Positions 51,680 to 60,305 of a DNA stretch of 64,000 nucleotides are shown here, one piece after another. The translations under genes and the position numbers were made by a program. This stretch comes from Sporomusa silvacetica DSM 10669 (lineage in GTDB: Bacteria; Bacillota; Negativicutes; Sporomusales; Sporomusaceae). How positions within the stretch are numbered: position 1 is the stretch's first letter; each line of letters opens with the position of its first letter. Location of the stretch: the NCBI RefSeq assembly GCF_002257705.1, contig NZ_LSLK01000057.1, forward strand, positions 1 through 64,000, read 5' to 3'. The notes under the pieces were generated by a model. The model saw only the letters and a program-made list of their open reading frames with translations. It searched no databases and was not told the origin of the DNA.

Positions 51680-52198
51680 ATGCAAAAAGAAATCCTTATC
51701 CGGTATGAACGCTGTATGGGCTGCCATTCCTGTGAAGTAGCCTGTGCCGTAGCCCATTCATCCTCGAAAACGCTAGTTGGCGCGCTATTAAGCGATAAGC
51801 CACCACTTAAACAAATTTATGTCGAGCAAATTGACAATCTAAAAGCCCCTATTGCCTGCCGCCACTGCGAAGAGGCTCCCTGTGTGGAACTCTGTACAAC
51901 CCATTCGTTGCACCATACCCCTGATGGTCTGGTTACCAACAGTGATCGCCAGGACAAATGTATAGGTTGTTGGATGTGCATTATGGCCTGTCCATTTGGT
52001 GTAATCCGCCAGGACGGCGACAAGCGCCGGGCGGTAAAATGTGATAGAGAATGCCTGGACGAAGAGGGTATTCCGGCCTGCGTCAAAGCGTGCCCAACCA
52101 GTGCGCTGGTATTTAGCACCATAGCTGATTTCCAAGCCGGCAAGAGACGCGGGCAAGTTGCAGTGCTCGAAGACTGTGCAAGCAGCAGCCAGGACTGA
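51680..52198 (+). CDS. cooF: CODH-associated four-cluster ferredoxin (CooF-like)
   Basis: 172 aa. Cysteine groups CMGCHSCEVAC, CRHCEEAPCVELC, CIGCWMCIMACPFGV and a final group CDRECLDEEGIPACVKACP give four 4Fe-4S clusters, as in CooF/HycB. It accepts electrons from CooS and passes them to a hydrogenase, diaphorase or ferredoxin pool. ATG 51680 follows AAGGAGG. A strong terminator closes the cooS-cooF unit. Confidence 0.95.
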   Translation: MQKEILIRYERCMGCHSCEVACAVAHSSSKTLVGALLSDKPPLKQIYVEQIDNLKAPIACRHCEEAPCVELCTTHSLHHTPDGLVTNSDRQDKCIGCWMCIMACPFGVIRQDGDKRRAVKCDRECLDEEGIPACVKACPTSALVFSTIADFQAGKRRGQVAVLEDCASSSQD

Positions 52199-52215
52199 AT
52201 TATTTAGCAAACATC

Positions 52216-52260
52216 GAAAAAGATCCTACAGCACCGTATCGCTGTAGGATCTTTCTTTAT
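52216..52260. terminator. Terminator after cooF
   Basis: AAAAAGATCCTACAGC-ACCGTATC-GCTGTAGGATCTTTCTTT lies between the convergent cooF and diaphorase genes and can serve both. Confidence 0.9.
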
Positions 52261-52264
52261 TTTG

Positions 52265-53020
52265 TTACTTCGCAGCAACGCCATATAAGTCTTTAAATTT
52301 TTTAAAAATATGCGTTCGCTTACAGCTTTCACATAGGATTTCATCGTCTGTAGAGCCCAGCTTAGTACGCATATATTCAATTTGTTCTTTGGTTATGAAG
52401 TGCTTGCCGCACTCTTTGCAGTTTATCAATTCAAACCTTTTATTCCAAATAGTTCTGTACTTACTTTCCTCACTAATAGCTATCGCTCCGGTAGGACATA
52501 CTTGGGCGCACGCACCACAACCCATGCACGTCTCCGAGGGTTCATCATAAGGAGTAGCTACTTTTTTCGTAATTCCTCTGCTTATTGTAGATATTGCAGC
52601 TAAACCCACTGTTTCACAGGCTTTTACACACAATCCGCATAGAATACACTGCTCATCAACTGCTGAAGTAAATCTTGTGGGTTTAGGAACTGAATATTCT
52701 TCTCTAAGCTTATTTATTTGCTCATTACCTGGGACCCTTGCCGAGAGTAGCATAATGATGGTCTTTCTCATGGCAAATATCTTGGCAGAATTAGTGATGA
52801 CTTCAACTTCCTTGGTAACTGGGTAAACACAGGAAGTGACCACTTTGTGCTGGCCATTTTCCACTACTTCAACAATACATAGTCGGCAGCTTGCCTGGCC
52901 AGGCAAGGCGTCACTGTGGCACAGGGTAGGAATATAAATATTGTTACGCTGTGCTACAGCCAAGAGGAATTCCCCTGCTTCTGCCTGGCATATCTTACCG
53001 TCGATGGTTATATTCATCAA
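52265..53020 (-). CDS. Short NuoG/HndD-like iron-sulfur subunit without catalytic domain
   Basis: 251 aa. N-terminal 2Fe-2S fold (CHSDALPGQASCRLCIVEV), a His-Cys3-like segment, and two 4Fe-4S motifs (CILCGLCVKACE and CMGCGACAQVCP). The C-terminus has CKEC...CESC, a possible extra metal site. In hydrogenases and formate dehydrogenases this part is fused to an H-cluster or molybdopterin domain, which is absent here. It overlaps the NuoF-like gene by 4 bp (ATGA). It should pass electrons between the diaphorase and an unlinked enzyme. Confidence 0.9.
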   Translation of the reverse strand: MMNITIDGKICQAEAGEFLLAVAQRNNIYIPTLCHSDALPGQASCRLCIVEVVENGQHKVVTSCVYPVTKEVEVITNSAKIFAMRKTIIMLLSARVPGNEQINKLREEYSVPKPTRFTSAVDEQCILCGLCVKACETVGLAAISTISRGITKKVATPYDEPSETCMGCGACAQVCPTGAIAISEESKYRTIWNKRFELINCKECGKHFITKEQIEYMRTKLGSTDDEILCESCKRTHIFKKFKDLYGVAAK

Positions 53021-54831
53021 ATAGCCTCCTCTCCGACCTTCACTGCATTAAATTTGCAGGTATCAATGCAATTTCCGCACTTAATACATTTTTGCATATC
53101 TAGTGTATGGAAGGCCTTAGCTTCACCCTCAATAGCCATTGCTGGGCAATTTCTTTTGCACTTTCCGCAACCTATGCACAACTCCTGATCAATGTAGAAC
53201 GTAGTTAGCTCCTTACATATTCCAGCCGGACATTTTTTATCAACAATATGCGCTATATACTCGTCCCTAAAGTATTTAAGGGTCGACACAACCGGGTTGG
53301 GCGCACTCTTTCCCAATCCGCATAGCGCAGCTTCGCTGGTCATGCTGCAAATCTCTTCCAAGGTTTCGATATCGCCTAACTGACCTTCTCCATTACAAAT
53401 ATCATTAAGGATCTCGAGCATTCTCTTTAGACCTTCCCGGCAAGGAACACATTTGCCGCAAGATTCCTCTGCCAGAAAATTGACATAGTACCTGGCCACA
53501 TCGACCATGCAGGTTCGCTCATCCATGATAATCATGCCACCTGATCCCATCATCGAACCAGCCTCTGCAAGGGTGTCAAAATCAACCTTAAGATCCAGTA
53601 GACTTTCCGGAATACAGCCACCCGACGGCCCACCGCTTTGAACTGCTTTGAATTTCTTGTTGCCAATCACGCCGCCGCCAATACCAAATATCAGCTCCCG
53701 TAAGGGTATACCCATAGGTACTTCCACCAAGCCGGTATTCTTCACCTTGCCAACAAGGGAAAAAACCTTGGTACCGGTACTCCCCTTTGTACCAATCCCC
53801 CTAAACCATTCACTGCCGTTGTTGATAATTAGCGGGATATTGGCCCAGGTTTCAACATTGTTGAGAATGGTCGGCTGTCCCCAAAGGCCTTTCTCTACAG
53901 AGCGGACATATTTAGCCCTCGGTTCGCCAACATTGCCTTCAATAGAAGCCATGAGAGCAGTTGATTCACCGCAAACAAAAGCACCGCCACCTCGTACAAT
54001 TTGGATGTCAAAATTGAAGCCACTTCCTAAAATGTTCTGCCCGAGGAAACCACGCTCTTTGGCTTTTGTGATGGCGATATCCAAATTCTTGATTGCCAAC
54101 GAATATTCGTCTCTGATGTAGATATAGCCCATTTCGGATTGTATCGCATATCCGGCAATCAGCATTCCCTCAATGATACTATTGGGGTCACCCTCCATAA
54201 TACTTCTATCCATAAAGGCGCCAGGGTCACCCTCATCGCCGTTACATACCACATACTTGGGAAAACTGTCATAGCCCGCACATTGCTTCCATTTACGACC
54301 TGTAGGAAAACCGGCGCCACCCCGGCCTCGCAAGCCGGATTCTACTACTTCTGAGATAACTTCTGCCGGAGTCATGGCAAACAGCACCTTGTTCAATGCT
54401 TGATAACCGAGCCTCTCGATATAGTCATCGATATCAGCAGGATCAATCTCGCCGATATTCCGCAACGCCAGCTTCATCTGTTTTTTATAGAAATCGTTAT
54501 CGTTTTGCGATTGCACCTTTTTGCCTGTGGCAACATCCACATATAAAAGTCTGTCGATGACCTCGTCTGCCATAATAGACTTTTCAAATATTTCGTCAAC
54601 ATCTGCAGGCTTAACTTTATAATAAGAAATATCATCAGGCATGATTTTCACAATTGGACCTTTTTCACAAAACCCATTGCAACCGGTAGCTTTGATGATC
54701 GGTTCGACGCTAACTGCTACGCTTGCTGCCAACACTTTACTTTTTAGCCCTGTATAGATTTCCAGGCTATTATTAGCCAGGCAGCCGGTGCCACAGCAAA
54801 CCAGTACCTTTTTTCGGCTATTCGCACCCAT
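53017..54831 (-). CDS. NuoF/HndC-like NADH-binding flavoprotein
   Basis: 604 aa, the long form. N-terminal thioredoxin-like 2Fe-2S domain (LVCCGTGC...TGCNGFCEKGP). NADH/FMN site GLRGRGGAGFPTGRKW and NGDEGDPGAFMDR. 4Fe-4S ligand region ESCGKCVPCREG. C-terminal two 4Fe-4S motifs (CIGCGKCKRNCP, CIKCGNCIDTC). This is the HydB-type layout of electron-bifurcating hydrogenases and formate dehydrogenases. It overlaps nuoE by 14 bp and the next gene by 4 bp. Confidence 0.95.
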   Translation of the reverse strand: MGANSRKKVLVCCGTGCLANNSLEIYTGLKSKVLAASVAVSVEPIIKATGCNGFCEKGPIVKIMPDDISYYKVKPADVDEIFEKSIMADEVIDRLLYVDVATGKKVQSQNDNDFYKKQMKLALRNIGEIDPADIDDYIERLGYQALNKVLFAMTPAEVISEVVESGLRGRGGAGFPTGRKWKQCAGYDSFPKYVVCNGDEGDPGAFMDRSIMEGDPNSIIEGMLIAGYAIQSEMGYIYIRDEYSLAIKNLDIAITKAKERGFLGQNILGSGFNFDIQIVRGGGAFVCGESTALMASIEGNVGEPRAKYVRSVEKGLWGQPTILNNVETWANIPLIINNGSEWFRGIGTKGSTGTKVFSLVGKVKNTGLVEVPMGIPLRELIFGIGGGVIGNKKFKAVQSGGPSGGCIPESLLDLKVDFDTLAEAGSMMGSGGMIIMDERTCMVDVARYYVNFLAEESCGKCVPCREGLKRMLEILNDICNGEGQLGDIETLEEICSMTSEAALCGLGKSAPNPVVSTLKYFRDEYIAHIVDKKCPAGICKELTTFYIDQELCIGCGKCKRNCPAMAIEGEAKAFHTLDMQKCIKCGNCIDTCKFNAVKVGEEAI

Positions 54832-55312
54832 TTAGTTCCCCTCCATATTCGCCCAGGATTTCTCTAATTCTAGCTGCCGTAACTTTTCCATAATAGGTTT
54901 CATTCACAACAATAACAGGAGCAATCGCACAGGACCCGAGGCAATTTACTGTTTCCAGCGAAAAACGCCCATCTGCGCTAGTTTCGCCCGGTTTAATATG
55001 AAGAGACTTCTCGATTTCATCAATGATAATCATCGACGACCTAATGTGACAGGCTGTACCATCACAAACCTTAATAATATTGTCACCTTTTGGCGTCAAG
55101 CTTAATGCTTTATAAAATGTTGCCATGCTATATAACTTGCTTAGCGGAGTATTGAGATATTTAGCCAATATAAGCAGCGCTTCCCTGGGGATATAATTAT
55201 ACTCACGTTGGATATCTTGGAGAATCGCCAGGGTGTAACGCTTCTCCTGCGGATACTTTTGTATCACTTTATGGGTGGACGAAAAATCAATTGACGCTTT
55301 TTCCATTGCCAT
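54818..55312 (-). CDS. NuoE/HndA-like 2Fe-2S subunit
   Basis: 164 aa, thioredoxin-like. The 2Fe-2S ligands are CDGTACHIR and NCLGSCAIAP. The N-terminus QEKRYTLAILQDIQREYNYI is typical. It is the first gene of the three-gene diaphorase module. AAGGTGAG precedes the ATG. Structured element D, ending in a strong terminator-like stem, lies ~150 bp upstream and may control entry into this operon. Confidence 0.94.
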   Translation of the reverse strand: MAMEKASIDFSSTHKVIQKYPQEKRYTLAILQDIQREYNYIPREALLILAKYLNTPLSKLYSMATFYKALSLTPKGDNIIKVCDGTACHIRSSMIIIDEIEKSLHIKPGETSADGRFSLETVNCLGSCAIAPVIVVNETYYGKVTAARIREILGEYGGELNGCE

Positions 55313-55464
55313 ATTGTCTCACCTTCTGATTATAATTTTGCCAGTTGCAGACTGTCCGTATTATTCCTTTTTATATATTATAGCTTCGAAGACAAAACCC
55401 TTTTTCTAGGCCCTAAATAACCGAAATTTACTGACAAAAAAGTCTACATTCATCTCTTCCAAGT

Positions 55465-55618
55465 CAAAAAACGACCCAGCGTCCTAAAGGACTTGGCTTG
55501 TGCCAAGTCCTTTAGGACGCTGGCAAAAGCCTTAGTCGCTCAATCCAGGGAAAGATTTATACTTTCCATCTGGACCAAAAAAGAATCCGTAGATAATATC
55601 TATCTACGGATTCTTTTT
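55465..55618 (-). ncRNA. Structured repeat element, copy D
   Basis: The fullest copy. On the minus strand it has: leading stem AAGAATCCGTAGATAG/CTACGGATTCTT (55618-55577); conserved stem TCCAGATGGAAAG...CTTTCCCTGGA (55574-55544); linker TTGAGCGACTAAGGCTTTTG; then a 22-bp perfect stem CCAGCGTCC...GGACGCTGG (55523-55476) with loop ACAA, followed by GTCGTTTTTT. The last stem is an excellent terminator reading toward nuoE, ~150 bp before its start codon. The leading stem also terminates the DUF362 gene. Confidence 0.55.
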
Positions 55619-55626
55619 AAACCTGC

Positions 55627-56751
55627 TTAGATTTCAATAAGCTCATAGCTCTTTGTGCCAATACCAACCTTTTCGGCATGGTCAAGGCACACCTGCCAAT
55701 TGGTTTCCGGATGAGTAACACGAAAATGATCCAGTTTTCCACAGTCACACCCTTGTTTGGCTAGTTGTTCTGCCAAGTAGCTGCCTGAGATAACCGGAGC
55801 CTGGTTAGCCATATCTGCACAAGCCATATCAAGTGCTACCGGATCAAACGAAGCGAACATCCCAATATCGGGAATTATGGGTACGTCATTTTCGGCATGA
55901 CAATCACAAAATGGTGCTACATCAACAACTAAGCTGATATGAAAGTGTGGTCTGTCATGTAATACAGCCCAGGCATATTCGGCAATTTTCTTATTAAGAA
56001 TATCATTAGACTCATCCCATGCCGCTGCAATCGCATTAACATGACAGACACCGATGCATCTTCCGCAGCCGACACATCTGGCATGGTCAATCTGCGCCTG
56101 TTTATCGGTAACCGTTATTGCCTTATGAGCACAAATTTTGCCACAGGCGCCACAACCTACACAGGTTTTGCTTCTTACCCTAGGTTTACCGTCACTATGC
56201 ATCTCCATCTTACCGGCTCTTGAACCACAGCCCATGCCAATGTTTTTTAATGCCCCGCCGAATCCGGCAAGCTCGTGGCCCTTAAAATGGTTCAAACTAA
56301 TCACAATATCGGCATCCATTACGGCCCGCCCAATTTTGGCTTCTTTAACATATTCGCCACAGGGAACAGGAACGTAGGCCTCATCAGTTCCTTTTAACCC
56401 ATCACCAATAATAATCTGACAGCCGGTTGTAAACGGATTATACCCATTTTCATAAGCAGCATCCAAATGCTCCAGGGCATCTTTACGCCTACCTACATAC
56501 AACGTGTTGCAATCAGTAAGAAACACTTTGCCACCCTGGGCTTTGATTACATCAACAATAACCTTGGAATAATTCGGTCTGAGAAAAGCAAGATTACCTG
56601 GCTCACCAAAATGTATTTTTATTGCGGCAAACTTACCCTTGAAATCAATTTCTTCAATTCCAGCTTTTTTTACAAGCTTCTCCAACTTTTGCAGCAAATT
56701 CATCTTGGGGGTTGCGCGCAAATTGGTAAAGAAAACTTTTGACTGCTTCAT
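55627..56751 (-). CDS. DUF362 protein with 4Fe-4S ferredoxin domain
   Basis: 374 aa. The DUF362 part has KIHFGEPGNLAFLRPNYSKV and SLNHFKGHELAGFGGALKN. The inserted ferredoxin domain has CVGCGACGKICAH and CVGCGRCIGVCH, for two 4Fe-4S clusters. Such proteins are frequent in acetogens and sulfate reducers and act in low-potential electron transfer; no precise reaction is known. ATG 56751 follows AAGGGG. It shares the strand and orientation of the diaphorase genes but is separated from them by element D. Confidence 0.9.
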   Translation of the reverse strand: MKQSKVFFTNLRATPKMNLLQKLEKLVKKAGIEEIDFKGKFAAIKIHFGEPGNLAFLRPNYSKVIVDVIKAQGGKVFLTDCNTLYVGRRKDALEHLDAAYENGYNPFTTGCQIIIGDGLKGTDEAYVPVPCGEYVKEAKIGRAVMDADIVISLNHFKGHELAGFGGALKNIGMGCGSRAGKMEMHSDGKPRVRSKTCVGCGACGKICAHKAITVTDKQAQIDHARCVGCGRCIGVCHVNAIAAAWDESNDILNKKIAEYAWAVLHDRPHFHISLVVDVAPFCDCHAENDVPIIPDIGMFASFDPVALDMACADMANQAPVISGSYLAEQLAKQGCDCGKLDHFRVTHPETNWQVCLDHAEKVGIGTKSYELIEI

Positions 56752-56773
56752 AACCTTCACCCCTTACCTGTAA

Positions 56774-57298
56774 TTATAAAATCTCTGGAAATTCCATGCG
56801 TCTGTTCACTATTATACGATAGTAATAAAATTTTGTATCTACCTTCATGATGGGAAAGACTGCAGGTAGCTTCTCCTTCTGTATTTGGCAAAACCCGTTT
56901 TTCTCATAGAAACGGTGAGCGGCTAGAAATTTTTCCGTTGTTCCCAGAAAAACTTTTTCAATTTTATGTCCTGCGGCCCAATCAATTAATGTCAGTAACA
57001 ATAGCTTTGCAGTATTATAATGACTTCCCCGATAAGCCGGGTTTACAAATAGTTTTCTTAATGCAGCTTGGTTATTTTCAATATCTAGTAGTGATATTGT
57101 TCCTACCACCTTACCATTACAAATTGCCACCCAAAAATTCCCTGCTCCTGTTTGATAAAAGTTCGGTATATCATTCAAATCTGGCTGGTCCTCCCGCGTA
57201 ATGGGAATCTGGAACTCATTTCGTTGAACATCCAAAATTAGATCAATTACTTCATTTTTATAGGCTTCCCGATACTTTTCTATGACAATAACTTCCAT
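56774..57298 (-). CDS. GNAT-family acetyltransferase
   Basis: 174 aa. NFWVAICNGKVVGTISLLDI is motif D, and LRKLFVNPAYRGSHYNTAKL is the acetyl-CoA loop (a slightly altered Q/RxxGxG/A). RFYEKNGFCQI is motif B. The acceptor is unknown. ATG 57298 follows GGAGGTG. It follows the MarR gene by ~50 bp on the same strand, an arrangement often seen where the regulator controls the acetyltransferase. Confidence 0.88.
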   Translation of the reverse strand: MEVIVIEKYREAYKNEVIDLILDVQRNEFQIPITREDQPDLNDIPNFYQTGAGNFWVAICNGKVVGTISLLDIENNQAALRKLFVNPAYRGSHYNTAKLLLLTLIDWAAGHKIEKVFLGTTEKFLAAHRFYEKNGFCQIQKEKLPAVFPIMKVDTKFYYYRIIVNRRMEFPEIL

Positions 57299-57347
57299 TG
57301 CAGTCACCTCCGTGAATTACCATATTTTCTGTGTGCACGGCCTGTAG

Positions 57348-57794
57348 TTAGCCTTGATTATTTTTCAATGTTTTCCAATTCTGCTCGATATTCTCACCCA
57401 TTCGCTTGACTAAGTGATATACCATTTCCTTTTCTTCCTGGCTAAAACCAGCAAAACAAACATCAATGTTTCGGTTTTCTTCATTAATGATATAAGGATA
57501 AATTTCGGCAGCTTTCCCTGTCGGATATAAATGCCACATCCTTTTATCCGCATTGTCCCGCTTTCGCTGCACATAATTTTCTTCCAACAGTTTTTGTATC
57601 GCCTTAGTCGTTGTTGTCTTATCAACTTTAAGAACCTGGGAAAGATCGATCAGGTTAATACCCGGCTGCTCGCAGATACGCGTTAAAAAGATGAATTGCC
57701 CTCGCTGCAGTTTAATTTCCCGATAGGTGATGTCACTGATTGATTGAATGCAGCGAGCTACCGTCCCCACTTCTCGGAGTATTTTGCTTGTCAA
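57348..57794 (-). CDS. MarR-family regulator
   Basis: 148 aa. The winged helix is in INLIDLSQVLKVDKTTTTKA with wing RKRDNADKRMWHLYPTGKAA. The flanking helices form the dimer interface. The start is unsettled. TTG 57794 lies 16 bases after GGAGGTGG, whereas an in-frame ATT at 57803 is ideally spaced; both give nearly the same protein. It probably represses itself and the GNAT gene. Confidence 0.9.
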   Translation of the reverse strand: MTSKILREVGTVARCIQSISDITYREIKLQRGQFIFLTRICEQPGINLIDLSQVLKVDKTTTTKAIQKLLEENYVQRKRDNADKRMWHLYPTGKAAEIYPYIINEENRNIDVCFAGFSQEEKEMVYHLVKRMGENIEQNWKTLKNNQG

Positions 57795-57965
57795 ATCGCT
57801 AATACTACCACCTCCGTTATGCCTGCAAATTTCTTTACTGCGTAATCGATAGTCTTATTCTATTTCGATTTGGTTGAAATGTCAACTTGTTACCATCTTA
57901 GTGAATGCTATCCCTCTAACAGCTTGACTAATTTATATACACATTGTAATATTTATATATCTTGT

Positions 57966-58013
57966 CAAAGTGGACAATCTCTGCGCAATGTGTGTAGAGA
58001 TTGTCCACTTTGT
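57966..58013. terminator. 16-bp inverted repeat upstream of the EAL gene
   Basis: AAAGTGGACAATCTCT pairs with AGAGATTGTCCACTTT, followed by GTGTTTTAAA. Either a terminator of an unseen transcript or a leader hairpin 35 bp before the EAL gene's start. Confidence 0.65.
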
Positions 58014-58047
58014 GTTTTAAACGGCATAGAAGGATTGAGGAATCTTA

Positions 58048-59265
58048 ATGTTAACTAGTGAAAACATAAATTTAGAATGGATACTGAAACACAGAGCCAT
58101 CCAAACCTACTTTCAACCGATCGTCTCTATAAGGCAGCAAGCGGTTATCGGGTTGGAAGCTCTATCTCGCGGCTTAAATGCTAACAATGATCTAATTTTG
58201 CCGCAACCCTTGTTCACAGCGGCGGCCGCTAAGGGAAAAAGCGTTGAACTTGATAGATTGTGCCGTGAAAAAGCGCTTGAAAATTATAAACGGATTCCAG
58301 ACAACGATAGCTTTTTATTTCTCAATCTTAATACTTCTATCCTTGATGAAGGAGTTGTTGGTTCCGGTCATCTAATAACAGCGGTTAATCAGCTAGGCTT
58401 AAAGCCGTCATCAATCGTTATTGAGGTTATTGAGTCTAAAGTTCATGACATTGAAAACTTAACTCGGTTTAGCAAGCTTTATAAACAATACGGATTTTTA
58501 ATTGCCTTGGATGACGTGGGCAGTGATTCATCTAATATGGATAGAATCCTACAAGTTCACCCGGATATTATCAAAATTGACCGCGTACTTATTTGCGATA
58601 TCAATACCGATTACTACAAGCAGGAATTATTTAAGGCTTTGGTTTTTGTCGCTAAAAAAACAGGCGCTCTTATCATCGCCGAGGGGGTCGAAACTCACAG
58701 CGAAGCCACAACCAGCCTTGAACTCGGCGCTGACTTTCTGCAAGGCTATTACACTGCTTATCCAGCCCCCTTTCCCAAGCACATAAACAGTGTGAGCGCA
58801 AAAACTATGCGTCTTCTGAGCTCAGCATATCGCAGTTCCATAGTAGAAAACATCCGGAATATGTCCTTAAAGAGAAAGTTTTACGAGAAGATCTTAGAAG
58901 GGCTTATTGAAAAACTTGCTTGTATCTGCCCTGAACACTTTGAAATGAAACTAAATAAAATTGCAAAAGATCAAACCTGCGTTCAGTGTTACTATATATT
59001 AGATATAAATGGTACCCAGATAACCGAAACCGTCAAAGCGTATTTAAATAACACTGAGAATCGTCACAGAATGTTTCGTCCAGATTGCAAGGGGTCTGAC
59101 CAATCATTAAAAGATTACTACCTCTATATTCATTCAGGCTTCGAAAGATACATAAGTGAACCCTATATATCCCTTGCTAACGGTCAGCCGTGTCTTACCG
59201 GGTCTATACTTTTTCAAGCTTACAGTGGCAACCCTTATATATTATGCATTGACTTTACTTGCTAA
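58048..59265 (+). CDS. EAL-domain cyclic-di-GMP phosphodiesterase
   Basis: 405 aa. EAL domain at residues ~10-245 with FQPIVSI, the signature GLEALSRG, LNLNTS (Asn ligand), ALDDVGSDSSN (the Asp pair, DDFG changed to DDVG), IKIDR and AEGVET. Metal and catalytic residues are kept, so it should hydrolyse c-di-GMP. Residues ~260-405 form a second domain with scattered Cys (TCVQCYYILDINGTQ), resembling a Cache/PDC-like sensor but without a membrane anchor. Start after GAGGAA. It balances the cyclases in the window. Confidence 0.92.
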   Translation: MLTSENINLEWILKHRAIQTYFQPIVSIRQQAVIGLEALSRGLNANNDLILPQPLFTAAAAKGKSVELDRLCREKALENYKRIPDNDSFLFLNLNTSILDEGVVGSGHLITAVNQLGLKPSSIVIEVIESKVHDIENLTRFSKLYKQYGFLIALDDVGSDSSNMDRILQVHPDIIKIDRVLICDINTDYYKQELFKALVFVAKKTGALIIAEGVETHSEATTSLELGADFLQGYYTAYPAPFPKHINSVSAKTMRLLSSAYRSSIVENIRNMSLKRKFYEKILEGLIEKLACICPEHFEMKLNKIAKDQTCVQCYYILDINGTQITETVKAYLNNTENRHRMFRPDCKGSDQSLKDYYLYIHSGFERYISEPYISLANGQPCLTGSILFQAYSGNPYILCIDFTC

Positions 59266-59346
59266 GAAACTAACCTCACCATTTATGTTAAAAAACATAC
59301 CTTATAGTAGTATGTTTTCGACAAACTTAGGTGGAGGTAAAGCAAA

Positions 59347-60159
59347 ATGCCCTATGTAAAGGTAGAAAAAGGAGTCAGAATTTTCGTTGAAGATTTGAAC
59401 CCCGATGGGGAACAAACAGTTCTCTTCATTCATGGTTGGCCAGCCAATCACAAGATGTTCGAGTATCAATTCAATCAGCTTCCCAAGTGTGGAATTCGCT
59501 GCATTGGCGTAGATATAAGAGGCTTCGGTAAGTCTGATAAACCGTGGGAGGGGTATTCTTATGACAGTTTAGCAGACGACATAAATTGCGTTATTGAAAC
59601 CCTTGATCTTGATGACATAACGCTCGTAGGCTTCTCTGTGGGAGGAGCTATAGCAGTTAGATATATGAACCGTTACTCAGGTTACGGTATATCAAAACTT
59701 GCCCTGGTATCCGCTGCTGTTCCTGTCTTTACTCAGCGCCCAGATTACCCTTACAGCCTTCCTGTTGGGGAGGTTAATAAACTCATCTGTCAAACTTATA
59801 CTGACCGCCCCAACATGCTAAGTGAGTTTGGTAAGAAATTTTTCGCAAGTAACATGAGTCCCCAGTTTTTGAATTGGTTCAGTGGGCTGGGGCTAGAAGC
59901 ATCTGGTCATGCAACTGCCAGCCTAGCTATATCACTGCGTGATGAAGATTTACGGAGCGATGTCCAGCAGATATCTGTTCCAACAGCTATTTTTCACGGT
60001 ATCCATGACCAGATAGTGGCCTTTGCAAATGCAGAAATAACGCATCAGAATATTAGCGGATCTGTATTAATACCTTTTGAATTTAGCGGCCATGGACTAA
60101 TCAACGACGAACTCGATAAATTCAACTATTGTCTTACTCAGTTCTTATGTATGTCATAA
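59347..60159 (+). CDS. Alpha/beta-hydrolase fold protein
   Basis: 270 aa. HGWPANHKMFEYQFN holds the oxyanion region. GFSVGG is the nucleophile elbow (Ser near residue 98). The Asp is in GIHDQIV and the His in FSGHGLINDE, so the triad is complete. It resembles non-heme peroxidase/esterase-like hydrolases. The substrate is unknown. The ribosome site GGAGG precedes ATG, and a terminator follows at 60251. Confidence 0.92.
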   Translation: MPYVKVEKGVRIFVEDLNPDGEQTVLFIHGWPANHKMFEYQFNQLPKCGIRCIGVDIRGFGKSDKPWEGYSYDSLADDINCVIETLDLDDITLVGFSVGGAIAVRYMNRYSGYGISKLALVSAAVPVFTQRPDYPYSLPVGEVNKLICQTYTDRPNMLSEFGKKFFASNMSPQFLNWFSGLGLEASGHATASLAISLRDEDLRSDVQQISVPTAIFHGIHDQIVAFANAEITHQNISGSVLIPFEFSGHGLINDELDKFNYCLTQFLCMS

Positions 60160-60250
60160 AAACTAATAAGCATCGAATAAAGCTGATAAACCTCCCTGTA
60201 AAACTTCAATACCTAGCTTTCGAGTTATCTCGGACGCACAATGTATAAAC

Positions 60251-60292
60251 AAAAAGCTCCAAGAGTATTCAGCTCTTGAAGCTTTTTATTTT
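60251..60292. terminator. Terminator AAAAAGCTCCAAGAG/CTCTTGAAGCTTTTT
   Basis: A stem with flanking A and T runs between the convergent hydrolase and EamA genes. Confidence 0.88.
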
Positions 60293-60305
60293 TCCTGAAC
60301 TAGTT

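Noticed and set aside
52265..53020. Annotating the short NuoG-like protein as an [FeFe]-hydrogenase
   Set aside because: No H-cluster motifs are present and the frame ends cleanly at a stop near the shared terminator.
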